Of a DNA stretch of 6,439 nt, positions 5,882 through 6,439 are shown in pieces. The DNA is from JBGTLA01 sp041744375 (lineage in GTDB: Bacteria > Actinomycetota > Acidimicrobiia > Spongiisociales > ZC4RG35). The DNA lies in contig JBGTLA010000092.1 of the NCBI GenBank assembly GCA_041744375.1, forward strand, positions 1-6,439, in the 5' to 3' direction. Numbering within the stretch: position 1 is the first letter of the stretch; every line of letters starts with the position of its first letter. The translations under genes were made by a program, and so were the position numbers. The notes under the pieces are model-generated. The model was given only the letters and a program-made list of their open reading frames with translations. It did not search any database and was not told the origin of the DNA.

Positions 5882-6439
5882 CCGCTTGGAGATGGAGGGG
5901 TTCGCCGCCTACCGGGCCAAGACGGTGGTCGACTTCTCCGGGCTCGACCTCTTTGCTCTCACCGGGCCGACGGGGGCCGGCAAGAGCTCGGTCATCGACG
6001 CCATCACGTTCGCTCTCTACGGAGTGGTCACCCGTTATGACCTCAAGTCGGTGGCGCCGATCATCTCCCTTGGCACCACCCAGGCGCGGGTGCGACTCGA
6101 CTTCTCCATCGGGGAGGACCACTACACAATTGCCCGATTGGTCCGAAGGACGGCCAAGGGCGGAGCCGCCTCCGAGGCGCGCCTCGAACGAGGCGGCCAG
6201 GTCTTGGAGTCGGGCCCGAAACCCGTCACCGCCGCAGTGGAGAAGCTCTTGGGGTTGAGCGTCGAGCACTTCACACGCGCCGTCGTTCTCCCCCAGGGAG
6301 AGTTCGCCGCCTTCCTCCACGACAGACCCGCCAACCAGCAGAACCTGGTCAAGGCCCTGTTGGACATGGGGGTACTCGATCTGGTCCGGCGGCTCGCCGC
6401 CGAGCGGGTCAAGGCGTCGGCGGCAGTGGCCGATGCCGA
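5871..6439 (+). CDS. sbcC: Exonuclease SbcCD, SMC-like ATPase subunit SbcC (Rad50-type), N-terminal part
   Basis: Only the first 189 codons are present; the frame is open to the right edge, whereas full SbcC proteins are usually 800-1200 residues. The N-terminal lobe of the ABC-type head is clear: MKPDRLEMEGFAAYRAKTVV strand region with DF at 21-22, Walker A GPTGAGKSS (32-40), the VIDAITFALYG helix, and the Q-loop region VVLPQGEFAAFLHDRP with Q142. The segment after 160 (LVKALLDMGVLDLVRRLAAE) leads into the coiled-coil arm, which lies outside. SbcC uses ATP-driven head engagement to gate the SbcD nuclease. The ATG at 5871 has a GGAG at the right distance and sits inside the end of sbcD, an arrangement typical of this operon. 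Confidence 0.95.
   Translation, partial: MKPDRLEMEGFAAYRAKTVVDFSGLDLFALTGPTGAGKSSVIDAITFALYGVVTRYDLKSVAPIISLGTTQARVRLDFSIGEDHYTIARLVRRTAKGGAASEARLERGGQVLESGPKPVTAAVEKLLGLSVEHFTRAVVLPQGEFAAFLHDRPANQQNLVKALLDMGVLDLVRRLAAERVKASAAVADA

Noticed and set aside
3022..6439. An anti-phage defence island built on the HerA-like ATPase (HerA pairs with Sir2, DUF4297 and similar effectors in defence systems).
   Set aside because: The HerA-like gene is followed by housekeeping sbcD and sbcC rather than an effector, and no other defence gene is nearby, so a repair role is more economical.

Overview
The window is GC-rich, gene-dense chromosomal DNA from a bacterium. The strong G/C preference at third codon positions, the GTG starts placed directly after TANNNT -10 boxes (leaderless-type starts) and the gene repertoire suggest an actinobacterium-like organism. 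An Acidimicrobiia-type lineage would fit, but nothing here (no rRNA, no ribosomal protein) fixes the taxonomy.

Left part (1-428, minus strand): the first 41 codons of a probable class I SAM-dependent methyltransferase run off the left edge. Directly upstream of it is a Phd/VapB-type antitoxin reading frame, broken by a single-base slip in a C run (319-322). A near-perfect palindrome that could be its operator lies just upstream of its start. No intact toxin gene is visible.

Middle-left (529-1780, plus strand): a HIT-family nucleotide hydrolase/transferase is followed 19 bases later by an EamA/DMT-type ten-helix transporter whose exact start is uncertain. The transporter converges, with only 5 bases between stop codons, on a minus-strand gene (1786-2928). 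That gene is a clear homologue of the Rhodothermus marinus mannosylglycerate synthase (GT78), which makes the compatible solute mannosylglycerate in one step from GDP-mannose and D-glycerate.

Right part (3022-6439, plus strand): a DNA-repair cluster diverges from the mannosylglycerate synthase gene across 93 bases. It holds a HerA-like ATPase (HAS-barrel plus DUF87-type motor) with an unusual P-loop, then SbcD (Mre11-type nuclease), then SbcC (Rad50-type SMC ATPase, cut by the right edge, overlapping sbcD by 11 bases). The order HerA-Mre11-Rad50 recalls the archaeal herA-nurA-mre11-rad50 end-resection operons, but no nurA is inside the window.

The most interesting points are the one-step mannosylglycerate synthase in an unexpected neighbourhood, the HerA-like motor with a P-loop lacking the GKT glycine and linked to SbcCD, the decayed antitoxin with a preserved operator-like palindrome, and the repeated leaderless promoter pattern. 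I saw no tRNA, rRNA, CRISPR array, insertion sequence or phage gene.
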